This document shows, one piece after another, positions 27,863-36,757 of a DNA stretch of 64,000 nt. Source of the DNA: DASRHT01 sp035293765 (lineage in GTDB: Bacteria > Chloroflexota > Ktedonobacteria > Ktedonobacterales > Ktedonobacteraceae); the NCBI GenBank assembly GCA_035293765.1, contig DATGMF010000079.1, positions 62,001 through 126,000 of the forward strand, in the 5' to 3' direction. The translations under genes were made by a program, and so were the position numbers. Numbering within the stretch: position 1 is the stretch's first letter; each line of letters opens with the position of its first letter. Under the pieces are notes generated by a model that was given only the letters and a program-made list of their open reading frames with translations, made no database searches and had not been told where the DNA came from.

Positions 27863-27979
27863 ATTCTCCTTTCAGTCTAGGCTCTCGCTGTAACCACAGT
27901 ATAGTGGCTTTATAAGCGGAATGCTTCTCTAAAATTGCTACGTTGCTCAATTGCCACTTATAGCTAATTCGCAGCTTTA

Positions 27980-28015
27980 GATGATGCTTCTCTGAAAGAA
28001 GCAAACTTGAAGAAG
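27980..28015 (+). promoter_or_regulatory. Shared upstream motif, copy 2
   Basis: GATGATGC (27980-27987) and GCAAACTTGAAGAAG (28001-28015), separated by a GCTTCT...AGAAGC hairpin that copy 1 at 17496-17519 lacks. The region separates the divergent LLM and P450 copy C genes, as copy 1 separates P450 copy A and a methyltransferase. Confidence 0.45.
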
Positions 28016-28088
28016 AGAAAGTGCAGAAAATTCTTTAGAATAAGCGCAGCGAGTTATGTTTTGTCTGAGCCGGAACAAGGAGAAGATG

Positions 28089-29297
28089 ATGACCCAGTCA
28101 ACCGAATTTGATCTTACTTCGGCAGCTTTTAAGGCCGATCCCTATCCTACATTTGCAGAGTTACGCACGTATGAGCCGGTCCACCAGCTTAGCTCGTCTC
28201 AAGAAGGCAGTACTTGGCTCATTTCGCGTTACGCTGATGTGGAATTCGTGCTACGAGATGAGCGGTTTATCAAAGAACAACATAAGGTGCATTCCGTTAA
28301 GGAAACAGGAAGCGATCACGCTTCGCCGGATGATCTTTTTAGTCTGGGCATGGGCAAGTTTGATCCGCCTGATCATACGCGGTTACGCCAGCTGGTCACT
28401 CCCTTTTTTACTCCTCGGCAGATGGAGCTATGGCGGACTCGTATTCAGGAAATTGCCGATGAACTGATTGACGCTGTTGAAGAAAAAGGTCATATGGACC
28501 TGATCGAAGAATTTGCCTTTCCTCTCCCGCTCACTGTCATTTTAGAGATGCTAGGTATGCCTGCTGAAGACAGTAATCAGTTGCATGACTGGACCAGACG
28601 TATCGTGGATGCCCTGGATGATCCTGTCGCATTTCAACAAGCTGGCCCACAACTGCAAGCATTTCACAGCTATCTTGTCTTTTTGGTGGGGCAGAAGCAG
28701 AAGGCACCCGCTAATGATCTAGTGAGCAAGCTCATTCAGGCAAATACCGAGAGCAACAGCCTCTCGCAAAGGGAACTGGTGGCCATGATTTTCCTGTTAA
28801 TCATGGCAGGATATCAGACTACGGGTACCCTGATCGGCAATGGTATGCTGGCCCTGCTCACCCATCCCGATCAACTGGCTTTACTCAGGCAGGACTCCAC
28901 ACTGATAAAACCGGCGGTAGAAGAATTCTTGCGCTATCGTAGCCCGCTCATGCTTGGGACGCACACCTGGGCCAGCGAAGATATTGAACTGGGAGGCAAG
29001 CTGATCCAGCGAGGGGATCTGGTTCTCGTCTCGCTGGCCGGAGCTAACCGGGACGAGGAGATTTTTGCCCAGCCAGACGCACTCGACATTACACGTCAGG
29101 AGAATCGTCATCTTGCCTTTAGCAAAGGCATTCATTATTGCCTTGGCGCTCCTCTAGCCCGCCTTGAAGGGCAGATTGCTATAAATACTTTGCTGCGTCG
29201 CCTGCCTCACCTTCATTTGCGTATTGACCCACAGGCCCTCGCCTGGCGACCAGGCGCGATGGTTTTGGGGTTGCATCACCTGCCAGTCGTATTCTGA
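28089..29297 (+). CDS. Cytochrome P450 with AGYQT I-helix, copy C
   Basis: 402 residues; ATG 28089 is six bases after AAGGAG (28086 is the tandem alternative). Heme loop AFSKGIHYCLGAPLARLE with axial Cys near 351 and EEFLRYRS (ExxR) are normal. The I-helix reads FLLIMAGYQTTGT: the acidic residue normally before Thr is Gln, so proton delivery should differ from copy A, which has AGHDT. Otherwise it is a close paralogue of copy A. Immediately after the stop, a second copy of the last 35 or so bases of the gene and its stop occurs (see the repeat at 29269-29377). Confidence 0.95.
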   Translation: MTQSTEFDLTSAAFKADPYPTFAELRTYEPVHQLSSSQEGSTWLISRYADVEFVLRDERFIKEQHKVHSVKETGSDHASPDDLFSLGMGKFDPPDHTRLRQLVTPFFTPRQMELWRTRIQEIADELIDAVEEKGHMDLIEEFAFPLPLTVILEMLGMPAEDSNQLHDWTRRIVDALDDPVAFQQAGPQLQAFHSYLVFLVGQKQKAPANDLVSKLIQANTESNSLSQRELVAMIFLLIMAGYQTTGTLIGNGMLALLTHPDQLALLRQDSTLIKPAVEEFLRYRSPLMLGTHTWASEDIELGGKLIQRGDLVLVSLAGANRDEEIFAQPDALDITRQENRHLAFSKGIHYCLGAPLARLEGQIAINTLLRRLPHLHLRIDPQALAWRPGAMVLGLHHLPVVF

Positions 29298-29377
29298 GAT
29301 CGTTATGCTCCCATCGGCCAGCAGCTAGCCGATCTGCGCGCAGGTTGCATCACCTGCCAGTCGTATTCTGAGATCGT
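29269..29377. repeat. 35-base direct duplication of the P450 3' end
   Basis: 29269-29303 and 29343-29377 are identical over 35 bases (starting GGTTGCATCACCTGCCAGTC), with period 74. The first copy contains the final codons L-H-H-L-P-V-V-F and the stop. The second copy follows the stop, so it is a partial tandem duplication or the relic of a second gene end. The spacer holds an unrelated Ala/Gly-codon-like segment. The rest of 29378-29560 shows nothing clear. Confidence 0.85.
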
Positions 29378-29561
29378 CATGGAGATGCTGTATCAAGAAG
29401 AACTACTACCACATACGAACAATTGTCTTAAAACATAAGCTGTAGCAGAAAACTAAAAAAATCGGTTGCTAATCGATGGATATAAGGAAGGAGGCGATGA
29501 TCTACTTATTCATTTTCCTGGTAATAGAGCAATATAGGAGAAGTCTTAAAGGCTGATCCAA

Positions 29562-29570
29562 TGTTATACT
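29562..29570 (+). promoter_or_regulatory. Extended -10 promoter for the MFS exporter
   Basis: TGTTATACT matches the TGn plus TATAAT-type extended -10 element. It predicts a start near 29577 and an RNA leader of about 100 bases before the MFS start codon. No strong -35 is seen 17 bases upstream. Confidence 0.4.
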
Positions 29571-29586
29571 TTAGGCAAAGACATAT

Positions 29587-29630
29587 CCGGGAGAACTGAA
29601 AAGAAGCACGCAGTTCCCGTATTCTCCTGG
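29587..29630 (+). promoter_or_regulatory. Leader with two mutually exclusive hairpins before the MFS gene
   Basis: CCGGGAGAACTG (29587-29598) can pair with CAGTTCCCG (29611-29619, with a two-base bulge) or with TTCTCCTGG (29622-29630, one G-U). The two pairings compete for the same strand. This is the layout of an attenuator or switch-type leader, fitting a drug exporter that responds to its substrate. The alternative is chance pairing, as no short leader peptide with a ribosome site is evident. Confidence 0.35.
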
Positions 29631-29677
29631 ATGGCATTCCCGTAGAAAGTAGAAATATAGTGGAAAGGAAAGAGTTC

Positions 29678-31276
29678 ATGACAAATCATCGAGTTGGGTT
29701 TTTCATCATCTGCGCGTGCTTCTTCATGACTTCACTGGATGTCACCATTGTGAATGTCGCGCTGCCGGTGATGACAACCAGCTTGCACAGTCCGTTGAAC
29801 CAGATTATCTGGGTCGTCAATGGGTATCTGCTCGTGTATGCGGCTTTATCGGTTCCAGCAGGTCGCGTCGCCGACATTTTTGGGCAAAGGTCTACCTTTG
29901 TGGTGGGCATCGCCATTTTTACACTGGCTTCCGCGCTATGTGGGCTTGCTCAAAGTGCGTTTTTGCTTGTGGGAGCTCGCCTTCTGCAAGGGGTTGGCAG
30001 CGCTTTTATGATCTCTCCATCGCTGGCTTTGATGCCCTCTGTGGTGCCACCAGAGCGCCGGGGAGCCGCTATGGGCGTGTATGCCAGTACTGTTGCTCTC
30101 GCCTCTGTCGTTGGACCTCTTGCCGGGGGAGTGCTTGTTTCCGTTCTCGGCTGGCCTGGGATTTTCCTGATCAATATTCCAATTGGCCTGGCTCTTATCA
30201 TCGGATCTCTGGTAACTATTCCCCATGTCAAGCTAGCAAAGCCGCATAGCTTTGATATCGTTGGGATTGTCCTGGCCGCTTTAGGACTCTTCGCTATTGT
30301 TTTTGCTATAGTAGAAGGCCCGGCCTACAACTGGGGCAGTGTGTTTGGCCCATTGAACATCTTTACTCTCCTGGGAGCAGGCTTCGTGTTACTGATTGCC
30401 TTTGCCTTCTGGGAGCGTTACCAGAGCGAACCCTTCTTATCGCTCTCCATTTTCAAGAACTGGTCCTTTACGGGCATGGTGACAGTAAATGGCATAGGAG
30501 CGTTTGCGATTTTTGGTGTGGTCTTTTTGCTGACATTGTATCTAGAGTCTGCTCTTGGGATGAGCGCTCTAGTAGCTGGCTTAACAATCATGCCTGAAAT
30601 GGTCGCAGCTTTCATTGTTGGGCCATTTGCGGGACGGATGATTGACAAAATCGGCGGGAAACTGGTACTCATCTTCGGCTTGCTGTGCGTAGCTCTTGGC
30701 CTGGGGTTGCTCGCGTGGGTCAGTGCAACAAATGCGAGCTGGGTGACGTTTGTTGTTCCGTTAGTGATTACTGGTGTGGGCCTTGCCTGCACGCTAAGCT
30801 CTGTGATGGGAGAAACCCTCCGATGCGTTTCACCCCCTATGATGGGAACTGCTTCAGGAATGCTGAGCATGACTCGCCTGGTGGGAGGATCAATTGGAGT
30901 AGCGGTCATTGTCAGTGTTTTGCAGAGTAATCTATTTGCAGCAGCAAATAGCCTGGCAGTATCTGCCATACAACAGGTACCGAATAATCAACGTCGGGCG
31001 TTTACCGATTACCTGACTGCCCTGGTACAGAATAGAGGTGTATCGAGTACAACGCTCTCTTTGCAACTGCAACAACAGGCGCATCAAATCTATAGTCAGA
31101 GCTTTGTATCAGCCTTACATCCGACGCTGATTATGGTAGTGAGTGTGCTCCTTGTAGCAGTCTTGCTTGTTCTTTCTGTGCGGCGACAAGCTACCTCCCA
31201 GCCAAAAATAGAGAAAGTGGCTCCCTCTGCCAGCGAAAAAACGGAAGTATCTCCCGTTGCTCAGAGTGCGCAATAG
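29678..31276 (+). CDS. MFS drug exporter, DHA2 (EmrB/QacA) type, 14 helices
   Basis: 532 residues from ATG 29678, eight bases after GGAAAGGA; GTG 29660 lies upstream of the ribosome site. Motif order: FFMTSLDVTIVNVALPVM (DHA2 helix 1 motif D1), GRVADIFGQRSTFVVGI (motif A), LQGVGSAFMISPSLALMP (motif B), VGPLAGGVLVSVLGWPGIFL (motif C). About 14 hydrophobic segments run to residue 490, then a Ser/Glu/Lys-rich tail. DHA2 transporters expel toxic small molecules by proton antiport; in an enediyne locus this is the natural self-protection exporter. The distinctive leader ahead of it suggests inducible expression. Confidence 0.95.
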   Translation: MTNHRVGFFIICACFFMTSLDVTIVNVALPVMTTSLHSPLNQIIWVVNGYLLVYAALSVPAGRVADIFGQRSTFVVGIAIFTLASALCGLAQSAFLLVGARLLQGVGSAFMISPSLALMPSVVPPERRGAAMGVYASTVALASVVGPLAGGVLVSVLGWPGIFLINIPIGLALIIGSLVTIPHVKLAKPHSFDIVGIVLAALGLFAIVFAIVEGPAYNWGSVFGPLNIFTLLGAGFVLLIAFAFWERYQSEPFLSLSIFKNWSFTGMVTVNGIGAFAIFGVVFLLTLYLESALGMSALVAGLTIMPEMVAAFIVGPFAGRMIDKIGGKLVLIFGLLCVALGLGLLAWVSATNASWVTFVVPLVITGVGLACTLSSVMGETLRCVSPPMMGTASGMLSMTRLVGGSIGVAVIVSVLQSNLFAAANSLAVSAIQQVPNNQRRAFTDYLTALVQNRGVSSTTLSLQLQQQAHQIYSQSFVSALHPTLIMVVSVLLVAVLLVLSVRRQATSQPKIEKVAPSASEKTEVSPVAQSAQ

Positions 31277-31323
31277 TGATGATACCAATTGCACTGCTGC
31301 TTTTCTGAGGCGCGTTGGTTGAG

Positions 31324-31374
31324 CCAGGGCCAATCAGAATCAGGGCATATTCCTCTGGTTCTGATTGGTCCTGG
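31324..31374. terminator. 16-bp stem hairpin after the MFS gene
   Basis: CCAGGGCCAATCAGAA (31324-31339) pairs with TTCTGATTGGTCCTGG (31359-31374): 15 Watson-Crick pairs and one G-U, with a 19-base loop. It lies 48 bases after the MFS stop and before the CocE-like gene. No T-run follows, so it may instead protect the mRNA 3' end or separate two transcripts. Confidence 0.5.
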
Positions 31375-31556
31375 GCATGTTCAGCTGAACGGCGACAAGC
31401 GAATGTGGCTGAATGCTCATCCTGAATCAAAAAGCAAGCAGTAAGAAGCAAATTCTATCTGGTATGCTACGCTTTTGGCAACTTGTTCAATGGTGGCTTT
31501 CGCCGATGAGCGAGGAGTTGCGTAGAGGATTTTTTCCATGTGAGGAGGAAATATCT

Positions 31557-33350
31557 ATGATCAAAGATCCAGAAACGCTGTTTTTGCTTGAAAAAAACAT
31601 CATGGTTGAGATGCGTGATGGCGTGAAACTTGCCACCGATGTCTATCGCCCTCTGGAAGGGCAGCCAGGGCCAGTATTGCTAGCGCGCCTGCCTTATAAT
31701 AAGGAACGTCCCACGGTGCTTGCGTTCTCGCTGGATCGCATGATCCAGGCGGGATATGCCGTCGTTTTACAAGATATGCGTGGTCGCTATGCCTCTGAAG
31801 GTGAGTTCACGCTGACCTTAGACGAAGCCTCCGACGGGGTCGAAACCATAGACTGGATCACACGCCAGCCCTGGTCCAATGGACTGGTAGGGATGTTTGG
31901 AGCTTCCAGCCTGGGTATTCCCCAGTGGCTGGCGGCAAAAGAACAACCAGCAGCTTTGCGAGCACTGGCACCCATGCACTGCGCCCATCAGTTGTATCAC
32001 CACCAGGGAGGCGCATTCGAGCTTGGTTTGTGGTTCACCTGGGCCTTGACACTAGGAGGGGCGGGAGAAGTGAAGCGACGCATTCAGCAAGGTAATGTGT
32101 CGCAAGAGACATTACAACCTTTAGCGGAGGCAGAACTAGAGATGCAATCGCATTTTGAGCATCTCCCGTTGGTTGACGCTCCATTGCTGGAAACGTTTGC
32201 CCCTTACTACTTCCAATGGCTGTCGGACCCCACGCAGGAAGCTTCCCGGCACATCCAGACACAGGCAGAGATCTATGAGCATACCACAGTGCCGGTTCTC
32301 AATATCGGCGGTTGGTATGATATGTTTCTCGAGGGAGTGATAGAGAGTTATCAGCAGATGAAACGGCGAGGAGGAAGCAACAAGGCCCGACAGTTTCAAC
32401 GGCTGGTAATTGGTCCCTGGGCGCATTTTGACCTGCCAGGGATTTTCCCTGAACGTCACTATGGCCCTCTGGCAAGTACCTGGGAAGCCGATCTCGTCGG
32501 CATGCATATCCGCTGGTTCGACCATTGGCTCAAGGGATGTGATAATGGGGTAGAGCAAGAGAAACCTGTACGCATTTTTGTTATGGGGGCTGATATCTGG
32601 CGTGAGGAAGAGGATTGGCCTCTGCCTGATACCCACTACCAACGGTATTACTTGCATAGCGGGGGTCATGCCAATAGTGCCACAGGAGATGGATTCCTCT
32701 CAACAGAGGAACCAGGCGATGAACAGGAAGAGGTCTATAGCTACGATCCACATCATCCGGTCCCCTCTATCGGTGGAGCTAATCTCATACGCATCGATGG
32801 CGGTGTCGCCATGCTATCAAACACACCAAAAACCAGTATCTATCTTTTTAATGCAGGACCGCGTGACCAGCGCGAGGTAGAACAACGGGACGATGTCCTT
32901 TGTTATACAACAGCGCTTCTGGAAAAACCGGTAGAGGTTACTGGTCCAATCGAGCTGGTCCTTTACATCTCTTCTTCAGCTCGTGATACCGACTTCACAG
33001 GGAAACTGGTCGATGTATACCCTGATGGGCGTGCAGAAATTCTTACCGACGGTATCCTGCGAGCTCGCTATAGAGAGTCATTGAACCACCCTGTGCTCAT
33101 GGAACCAGGGGAGATCTATAAACTACAGGTACATATGGGCGCGACCTCGAATGTGTTTAAAGCTGGTCATCGCATACGCCTAGAGGTTTCTAGTAGCAAT
33201 TTTCCCCGTTTCAATCGGAATACGAATACAGGAGGAAAGATTATCACAGAGCGAGAAAAGGATTTACAGCAGGCCATTAACCGTGTTTATCATGATCGGG
33301 CTCATATGTCCTACTTGATCTTACCTGTTATCGAGCGCGAGACTACTTGA
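31557..33350 (+). CDS. CocE/NonD-family alpha/beta hydrolase (X-Pro dipeptidyl-peptidase-like)
   Basis: 597 residues from ATG 31557, eight bases after GAGGAGG; the frame's 48 upstream codons are not supported. N-terminal hydrolase domain with MRDGVKLATDVYRPLEGQPG, VVLQDMRGRYASEGEF, nucleophile turn FGASSLGIPQW (G-x-S-x-L-G), acid in NIGGWYDMFLEG, and His in RLVIGPWAHFDLPG. The C-terminal jelly-roll PepX_C domain ends RLEVSSSNFPRFNRNTNTG, a CocE hallmark. Such enzymes cleave esters or amides (cocaine esterase, acylases). Here it may remove a protecting acyl group from, or deactivate, the exported product. It follows the MFS exporter on the same strand and converges with the SARP-like regulator. 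Confidence 0.92.
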   Translation: MIKDPETLFLLEKNIMVEMRDGVKLATDVYRPLEGQPGPVLLARLPYNKERPTVLAFSLDRMIQAGYAVVLQDMRGRYASEGEFTLTLDEASDGVETIDWITRQPWSNGLVGMFGASSLGIPQWLAAKEQPAALRALAPMHCAHQLYHHQGGAFELGLWFTWALTLGGAGEVKRRIQQGNVSQETLQPLAEAELEMQSHFEHLPLVDAPLLETFAPYYFQWLSDPTQEASRHIQTQAEIYEHTTVPVLNIGGWYDMFLEGVIESYQQMKRRGGSNKARQFQRLVIGPWAHFDLPGIFPERHYGPLASTWEADLVGMHIRWFDHWLKGCDNGVEQEKPVRIFVMGADIWREEEDWPLPDTHYQRYYLHSGGHANSATGDGFLSTEEPGDEQEEVYSYDPHHPVPSIGGANLIRIDGGVAMLSNTPKTSIYLFNAGPRDQREVEQRDDVLCYTTALLEKPVEVTGPIELVLYISSSARDTDFTGKLVDVYPDGRAEILTDGILRARYRESLNHPVLMEPGEIYKLQVHMGATSNVFKAGHRIRLEVSSSNFPRFNRNTNTGGKIITEREKDLQQAINRVYHDRAHMSYLILPVIERETT

Positions 33351-33421
33351 GCGGATTCAGGCTATGATCTCCCGATTACAATGCAAAACAGGCAGTACAA
33401 ACAAAAGGAAAACGTCTCGTG

Positions 33422-36400
33422 CTACGTATTGGAAGACTTCGTCAGATACTGAAGCAGATTTTGAATGGCAGGTCCCGGTTCAACGCCCAGCTCGCTACGC
33501 AGCAACTCTACACAGCGCTGATATTGACGCCATGCCAGACCCCTTTTCCCTTGACGGAGATAGCAACGCATTAATCCGCAATGCGCTTCTTCCAGGCACG
33601 GATCGATTGCCAGGATATGCTGCCAGTGCAGGGCGCTTTCATCAAATTGTTCCTGACGCCAGGCGATTTGCGCTAAGTGTTGCCGCGCATCTAAATATGC
33701 CAACCGAAGTTTATCACGTTGGAACGTACACCAATCGCTGTAAAACGATTGGACGTAGTCTCCACGATAGAGGTCAACCATCATCAATAGTGCGGCGCGT
33801 GCCATCTGATCACTTTTCTCTTCAAGAGCCTTCCTGGCACGCGCCGCATGCTCCTGAAAGATCGCAACGTCATACTCTATCTCATTGCCAAAAACAGAGT
33901 GAAGGTCAAGCCAGTAGACGCCAACTCCTGAACTGACGCACGATGCCCCTAACAATTTGCGCAGGTGATAGATGGTTGAATGCAATGCCCCATCGCTCTG
34001 CTCATCCATCTCTGACCAGAGCGCGGTAATGAGTTGCTCTTTACGCAGAGGGACATTGCTACTGAGTAAAAGAAAAAAAAGCTCCATGGTTCGTTTCGTA
34101 CGCCAGCGCGTGATAGATTTATCATTGACGAAAACTGCTGGTTCTCCTAAAGCTAGTATTTTTAACTGCGGTGTATTGGTGACGACGAGGTCAACAACCG
34201 GTTTTGCCTCTGCTGGCTTTATCGGCTCTTCGGCTATTTCCAGTTGGAGCATCTTGTGGAATTGGGCCAGTTCGGGTCTGGTTTTTACAGCCTTCGAGAG
34301 GGCAGGTAGAATACGAAATTCTCTCAATACAAGCCGCTCATAACCACGCATCTGGCTTAGTGCAATCAGAGATTCCAGGCGACGCGCCACCTCCTCGACT
34401 TTGCCTTGATTGATCTGACATTCAGCGAGTCGCAACATAGTGCAGACCAGATCCTCTTGAAGACCAATTGTGCGGAATTGATTCTCCACCTCCGAGAGAT
34501 ACGCATAGGCTTCTTGATATCGCCGTTGGCAGAGCAGAATTGTTCCAAGCGCAAGGTCCCGCTTGGCTTTTTCATACGCGCCGCTCCTGTCGGAAGAGGC
34601 TTCAAAGGTCACTTCCGAGACCAGTAGCATGGCCGTTTCCACATCACCTATGAACAAATACGTCATAGCGAGAATACAGAGGGCGGCATTTGCTAGATAC
34701 CTATCTTTCATACGTCTGGCGAGAGCAAGCCCATCTTCAGTGAAAGTGAGAGACTGACTATAGAGTTCCTGATCCTGGTAGAGCGCTCCCAGGCTCACCA
34801 GAGCGTATGCCTCTCCGCGTAGAAAGCGGATACGTCCGCGCGCAATATTCAGAGCTTCTTGTAAAAGGGCCTCTGCTTCAGCAAATTCCTCTTGATGATG
34901 CTTGATCTGGCCAGCATGAATCAAATTATCAACTTTCCCCCATTCATCTTGCAAATAGTCCCAGCACTTGGTGGCGCGAGCAAGATGGTGCTCAGCCAGC
35001 GTAAAGTTACCTATAAGACGATAGGTTCCCGCCAGTGCCGTATGCAGCTCTGCAGCCTGACGCCTGTTACTCTCCCTTCCCCATAATTGGAGCGCCTTTT
35101 GTAAATTAGCAATGCCTTCGGTAAATTCCCCCAGAAGGTTGGCACATACCCCCAGGCGCATATGCGCTTCGGCTTGCAAGGTTACCTCATCGGCAGGTAC
35201 CTGCTCAATAACTTGCTGGCAAAGCTGCTGTGCCTGGAGATAATCCCCCATTTGATGCAGGGCTTTGCTCTGTGCGATGAAGATATATGCCTGGAATAGA
35301 GGCAATTCATCCGCATCAATCAGGGACGGGATCTGGCTAACAGCCTCTGATGCCTTTGTGAGAAGAGGCAAAGCAGGGATATATTCGCCTAACTGTAAAT
35401 AGATGTTAGCCCGTACCAGGAACAATTTTGGATAGTGAGCAAGTATTTCGGAGGGCAATGCATCAATCCAACGAGAAATAATTTCCTGGTGACCTTGCGC
35501 CAGCATTTGCTCATATGCCTCAAGGATAAGATTGGCTGCCACTTCACTGGCATGAATTTCGAGCGCGTGATAGATAGCCTGCTCATAATCATGAGCGCTA
35601 GCCCATAATACTATAGCCTGTCGATGAAGGGCAACAAACCGATCAAAAGACTGACGGCGCAATTCATCGCAAAGCAGCTCTCGTAATAGAGGGTGGCAGG
35701 TATAGACAACCTGAGGATCATCGCCGCTGCGTGTCACAAACAATCCCTGCTGTTCCAGATACTGTAAGCGAGCAGCAGCGTCATTGCATTCCAGCAAAGC
35801 ATTGCAGAGTTCCGGTATCATTTGCCGAAGCACAGCAGTTTCTTTGAGAAAAGCATAAACTTCCATATCATGGCTAAATACCTCATTAACCAGATAGGCA
35901 AATATCTTCCGCTTATCTATCTGCAGCTGCGGCAAGCTCGTAAGAGTATAAAGATCCTTGCGTGTGCGTAATATACGCAGATTACCCAGGCGAGTTCCTA
36001 ACAAGATCCCCGCGATCCACCCATCGAATAATGTATTGAGCAGTATTGCCTCTTGATCCGTAAGGGGAGGCATTCCTTGAAGAGAGGCCAGATTACGGAT
36101 ATCACCAATAGTGAAGCGCAGGAGATGATGATCGAAGCCCACAATCTCATCGTAGGCAAGTAAAGGGGCAACGTCAAGATCAGGTACGACCCGGCTCTCA
36201 ATAACGAGAATACACTGTGCTGGCAACTTATATAAAAGTTGATTAACCAGATTATTTACTCCCCGGCTCCGATTAATTGCATGATAATTGCAGAGAAAGA
36301 TGGCAAAACGCTCGGAGATATCTGAGGTTATTACCGCCACTAGAGCATCAATGACTCCCTCAAATTGATACATACGGGCCGGGTGATGCGCATCTGTTGA

Positions 36401-36757
36401 GAAAGCACTGGCAAGTAACGGTTTCAACGCCTCCTCCAGGCCTGGGAAACAATGGAGTAGGCTCAAGATGAGCGTGTGTAGAAAATTTGACTCTTCTGCA
36501 TCTGTGCTATCAAGGAAATACCAGCAGCATGGCATATGGGTATGTCGAGCGAAATCTGCCAGTAGCGTTGTTTTACCATAACCAGCAGGCGCACAGAGGA
36601 GTACTAGCTTATAGGAAGGAACGCCTTCTTCATCATCAGTGGGAGATCTGACAATTACCTCACGGAGTTTTAGCACGGGTACTTCGCGATGAAGGATAGC
36701 GCGAGAGAGAATGGGGTTGCTAATTTTTTTTGTGAGCAGAGCATCTGTATTCTGCAT
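33422..36757 (-). CDS. Large ATPase-TPR regulator with C-terminal SARP (OmpR-BTAD) DNA-binding unit
   Basis: About 1111 residues. ATG 36757 follows GGGGAG and places the conserved NPILSRAILHREVPVLKLRE block at the start; ATG 36820 behind GAAGG is the alternative. Domain order: MalT-like NTPase with Walker A (LLCAPAGYGKTTLLADFA, residues ~55-72) and helical sensor domain, TPR-type repeats (about 400-830), linker, then OmpR-type winged helix (LKILALGEPAVFVNDK, WRTKRTMELFFLLLSS, LRKEQLITALWSEMDE) and BTAD (YDVAIFQEHAARARKA, RGDYVQSFYSDWCTFQRDKL, LGVEPGPAIQNLLQ). Classical SARPs have the DNA-binding unit first, so here the order is reversed, as in some Chloroflexi and actinobacterial regulators. 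It is a likely pathway activator for the surrounding cluster. It is convergent with the CocE gene. Confidence 0.9.
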   Translation of the reverse strand: MQNTDALLTKKISNPILSRAILHREVPVLKLREVIVRSPTDDEEGVPSYKLVLLCAPAGYGKTTLLADFARHTHMPCCWYFLDSTDAEESNFLHTLILSLLHCFPGLEEALKPLLASAFSTDAHHPARMYQFEGVIDALVAVITSDISERFAIFLCNYHAINRSRGVNNLVNQLLYKLPAQCILVIESRVVPDLDVAPLLAYDEIVGFDHHLLRFTIGDIRNLASLQGMPPLTDQEAILLNTLFDGWIAGILLGTRLGNLRILRTRKDLYTLTSLPQLQIDKRKIFAYLVNEVFSHDMEVYAFLKETAVLRQMIPELCNALLECNDAAARLQYLEQQGLFVTRSGDDPQVVYTCHPLLRELLCDELRRQSFDRFVALHRQAIVLWASAHDYEQAIYHALEIHASEVAANLILEAYEQMLAQGHQEIISRWIDALPSEILAHYPKLFLVRANIYLQLGEYIPALPLLTKASEAVSQIPSLIDADELPLFQAYIFIAQSKALHQMGDYLQAQQLCQQVIEQVPADEVTLQAEAHMRLGVCANLLGEFTEGIANLQKALQLWGRESNRRQAAELHTALAGTYRLIGNFTLAEHHLARATKCWDYLQDEWGKVDNLIHAGQIKHHQEEFAEAEALLQEALNIARGRIRFLRGEAYALVSLGALYQDQELYSQSLTFTEDGLALARRMKDRYLANAALCILAMTYLFIGDVETAMLLVSEVTFEASSDRSGAYEKAKRDLALGTILLCQRRYQEAYAYLSEVENQFRTIGLQEDLVCTMLRLAECQINQGKVEEVARRLESLIALSQMRGYERLVLREFRILPALSKAVKTRPELAQFHKMLQLEIAEEPIKPAEAKPVVDLVVTNTPQLKILALGEPAVFVNDKSITRWRTKRTMELFFLLLSSNVPLRKEQLITALWSEMDEQSDGALHSTIYHLRKLLGASCVSSGVGVYWLDLHSVFGNEIEYDVAIFQEHAARARKALEEKSDQMARAALLMMVDLYRGDYVQSFYSDWCTFQRDKLRLAYLDARQHLAQIAWRQEQFDESALHWQHILAIDPCLEEAHCGLMRCYLRQGKRGLAWRQYQRCVELLRSELGVEPGPAIQNLLQYLTKSSNT

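Noticed and set aside
33364..33936. 190-codon + strand frame opposite the SARP-like gene
   Set aside because: Composition is Arg/Ser/His-rich junk and it overlaps the conserved BTAD domain on the other strand.
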